A DNA stretch of 6,373 bases, from positions 1 through 6,373 of the forward strand of contig DEQA01000144.1 of the NCBI GenBank assembly GCA_002359075.1, written 5' to 3'. A model generated the notes under the pieces. The model did no database searches. It saw nothing but the letters and a program-made list of their open reading frames with translations, and had not been told where the DNA came from. The stretch comes from Planococcaceae bacterium UBA3378 (GTDB taxonomy: Bacteria > Bacillota > Bacilli > Bacillales_A > Planococcaceae). A program made the position numbers and the translations under genes. This document shows, in pieces, positions 6,240 to 6,373 of the stretch. Every line of letters begins with the position of its first letter. Position 1 is the first letter of the stretch.

Positions 6240-6255
6240 ATATTCAAATGAATAT
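6240..6255. promoter_or_regulatory. Perfect palindrome, candidate regulator operator
   Basis: ATATTCA and TGAATAT are exact reverse complements separated by AA. The site is between the divergent regulator and the gene at 6285, just downstream of the plus-strand -10 and in the -35 area expected for the regulator's own promoter (TATACT on minus). It is well placed for repression or autoregulation by the adjacent helix-turn-helix protein. Confidence 0.45.
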
Positions 6256-6284
6256 GGTATTTTATTGAAAAGGAGAACAAATTT

Positions 6285-6373
6285 ATGTTCTGGTTAGGCG
6301 TATTTTTATTAGGCATCTGCATTTATTATCCGGTTTATGATGCTATCTATTTAAAACAGGATCTTTCAAAAAT
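6285..6373 (+). CDS. Start of a hydrophobic (membrane) protein, cut by the window end
   Basis: The gene has a strong ribosome binding site, AAAGGAG at 6269-6275, 9 bases before ATG 6285. The 29 visible residues open with a membrane segment (FWLGVFLLGICIYYPVY) followed by DAIYLKQDLSK. The frame is still open at the last base, so the full length is unknown. It diverges from the Rgg-like regulator with 113 bases between the two starts, which makes it the likeliest target gene. It could be a small membrane protein or, less likely given its continuing frame, a signalling-peptide precursor. Confidence 0.65.
   Translation, partial: MFWLGVFLLGICIYYPVYDAIYLKQDLSK

Overview
The window looks like chromosomal DNA of a low-to-moderate GC Bacillota, most likely a Bacillales member near Lysinibacillus, Solibacillus or Bacillus. 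This rests on strong AGGAGG-type ribosome binding sites, an AT-rich background, and the gene families present: a YrzF/YbdM-like mini-kinase and an Rgg/PlcR-like regulator. The genus is an inference.

Layout. Positions 1-401 hold no intact gene, but contain a two-helix hairpin (160-213) and possible coding debris near the left edge. A single plus-strand gene (402-1010) encodes a small atypical protein kinase and is followed by a perfect 15-bp hairpin. On the minus strand, 4445 down to 1131 reads as a three-gene cluster with short gaps. First comes a 608-residue beta-plus-alpha-repeat protein, then a 121-residue acidic protein of unknown function, then a cytoplasmic serine hydrolase of the beta-lactamase/PBP fold. 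A 548-bp stretch without an intact gene (4446-4993) carries the leader of this cluster and a probable decayed coding fragment. At the right, a minus-strand pair encodes an Rgg/PlcR-like helix-turn-helix regulator (6171-5311) and a two-helix membrane protein (5278-4994). A plus-strand gene for a hydrophobic protein starts at 6285, diverges from the regulator, and runs out of the window.

How the parts may work together. The regulator, the flanking membrane proteins and a perfect palindrome in the divergent promoter region (6240-6255) form a plausible self-contained regulatory module, possibly peptide-responsive. The three-gene minus-strand cluster is probably co-transcribed, but its function is not evident from sequence. 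The kinase gene appears to be a stand-alone unit. No mobile element, CRISPR array, tRNA or rRNA was seen. Several starts were moved inward from the longest reading frame because the ribosome binding site sits inside that frame.
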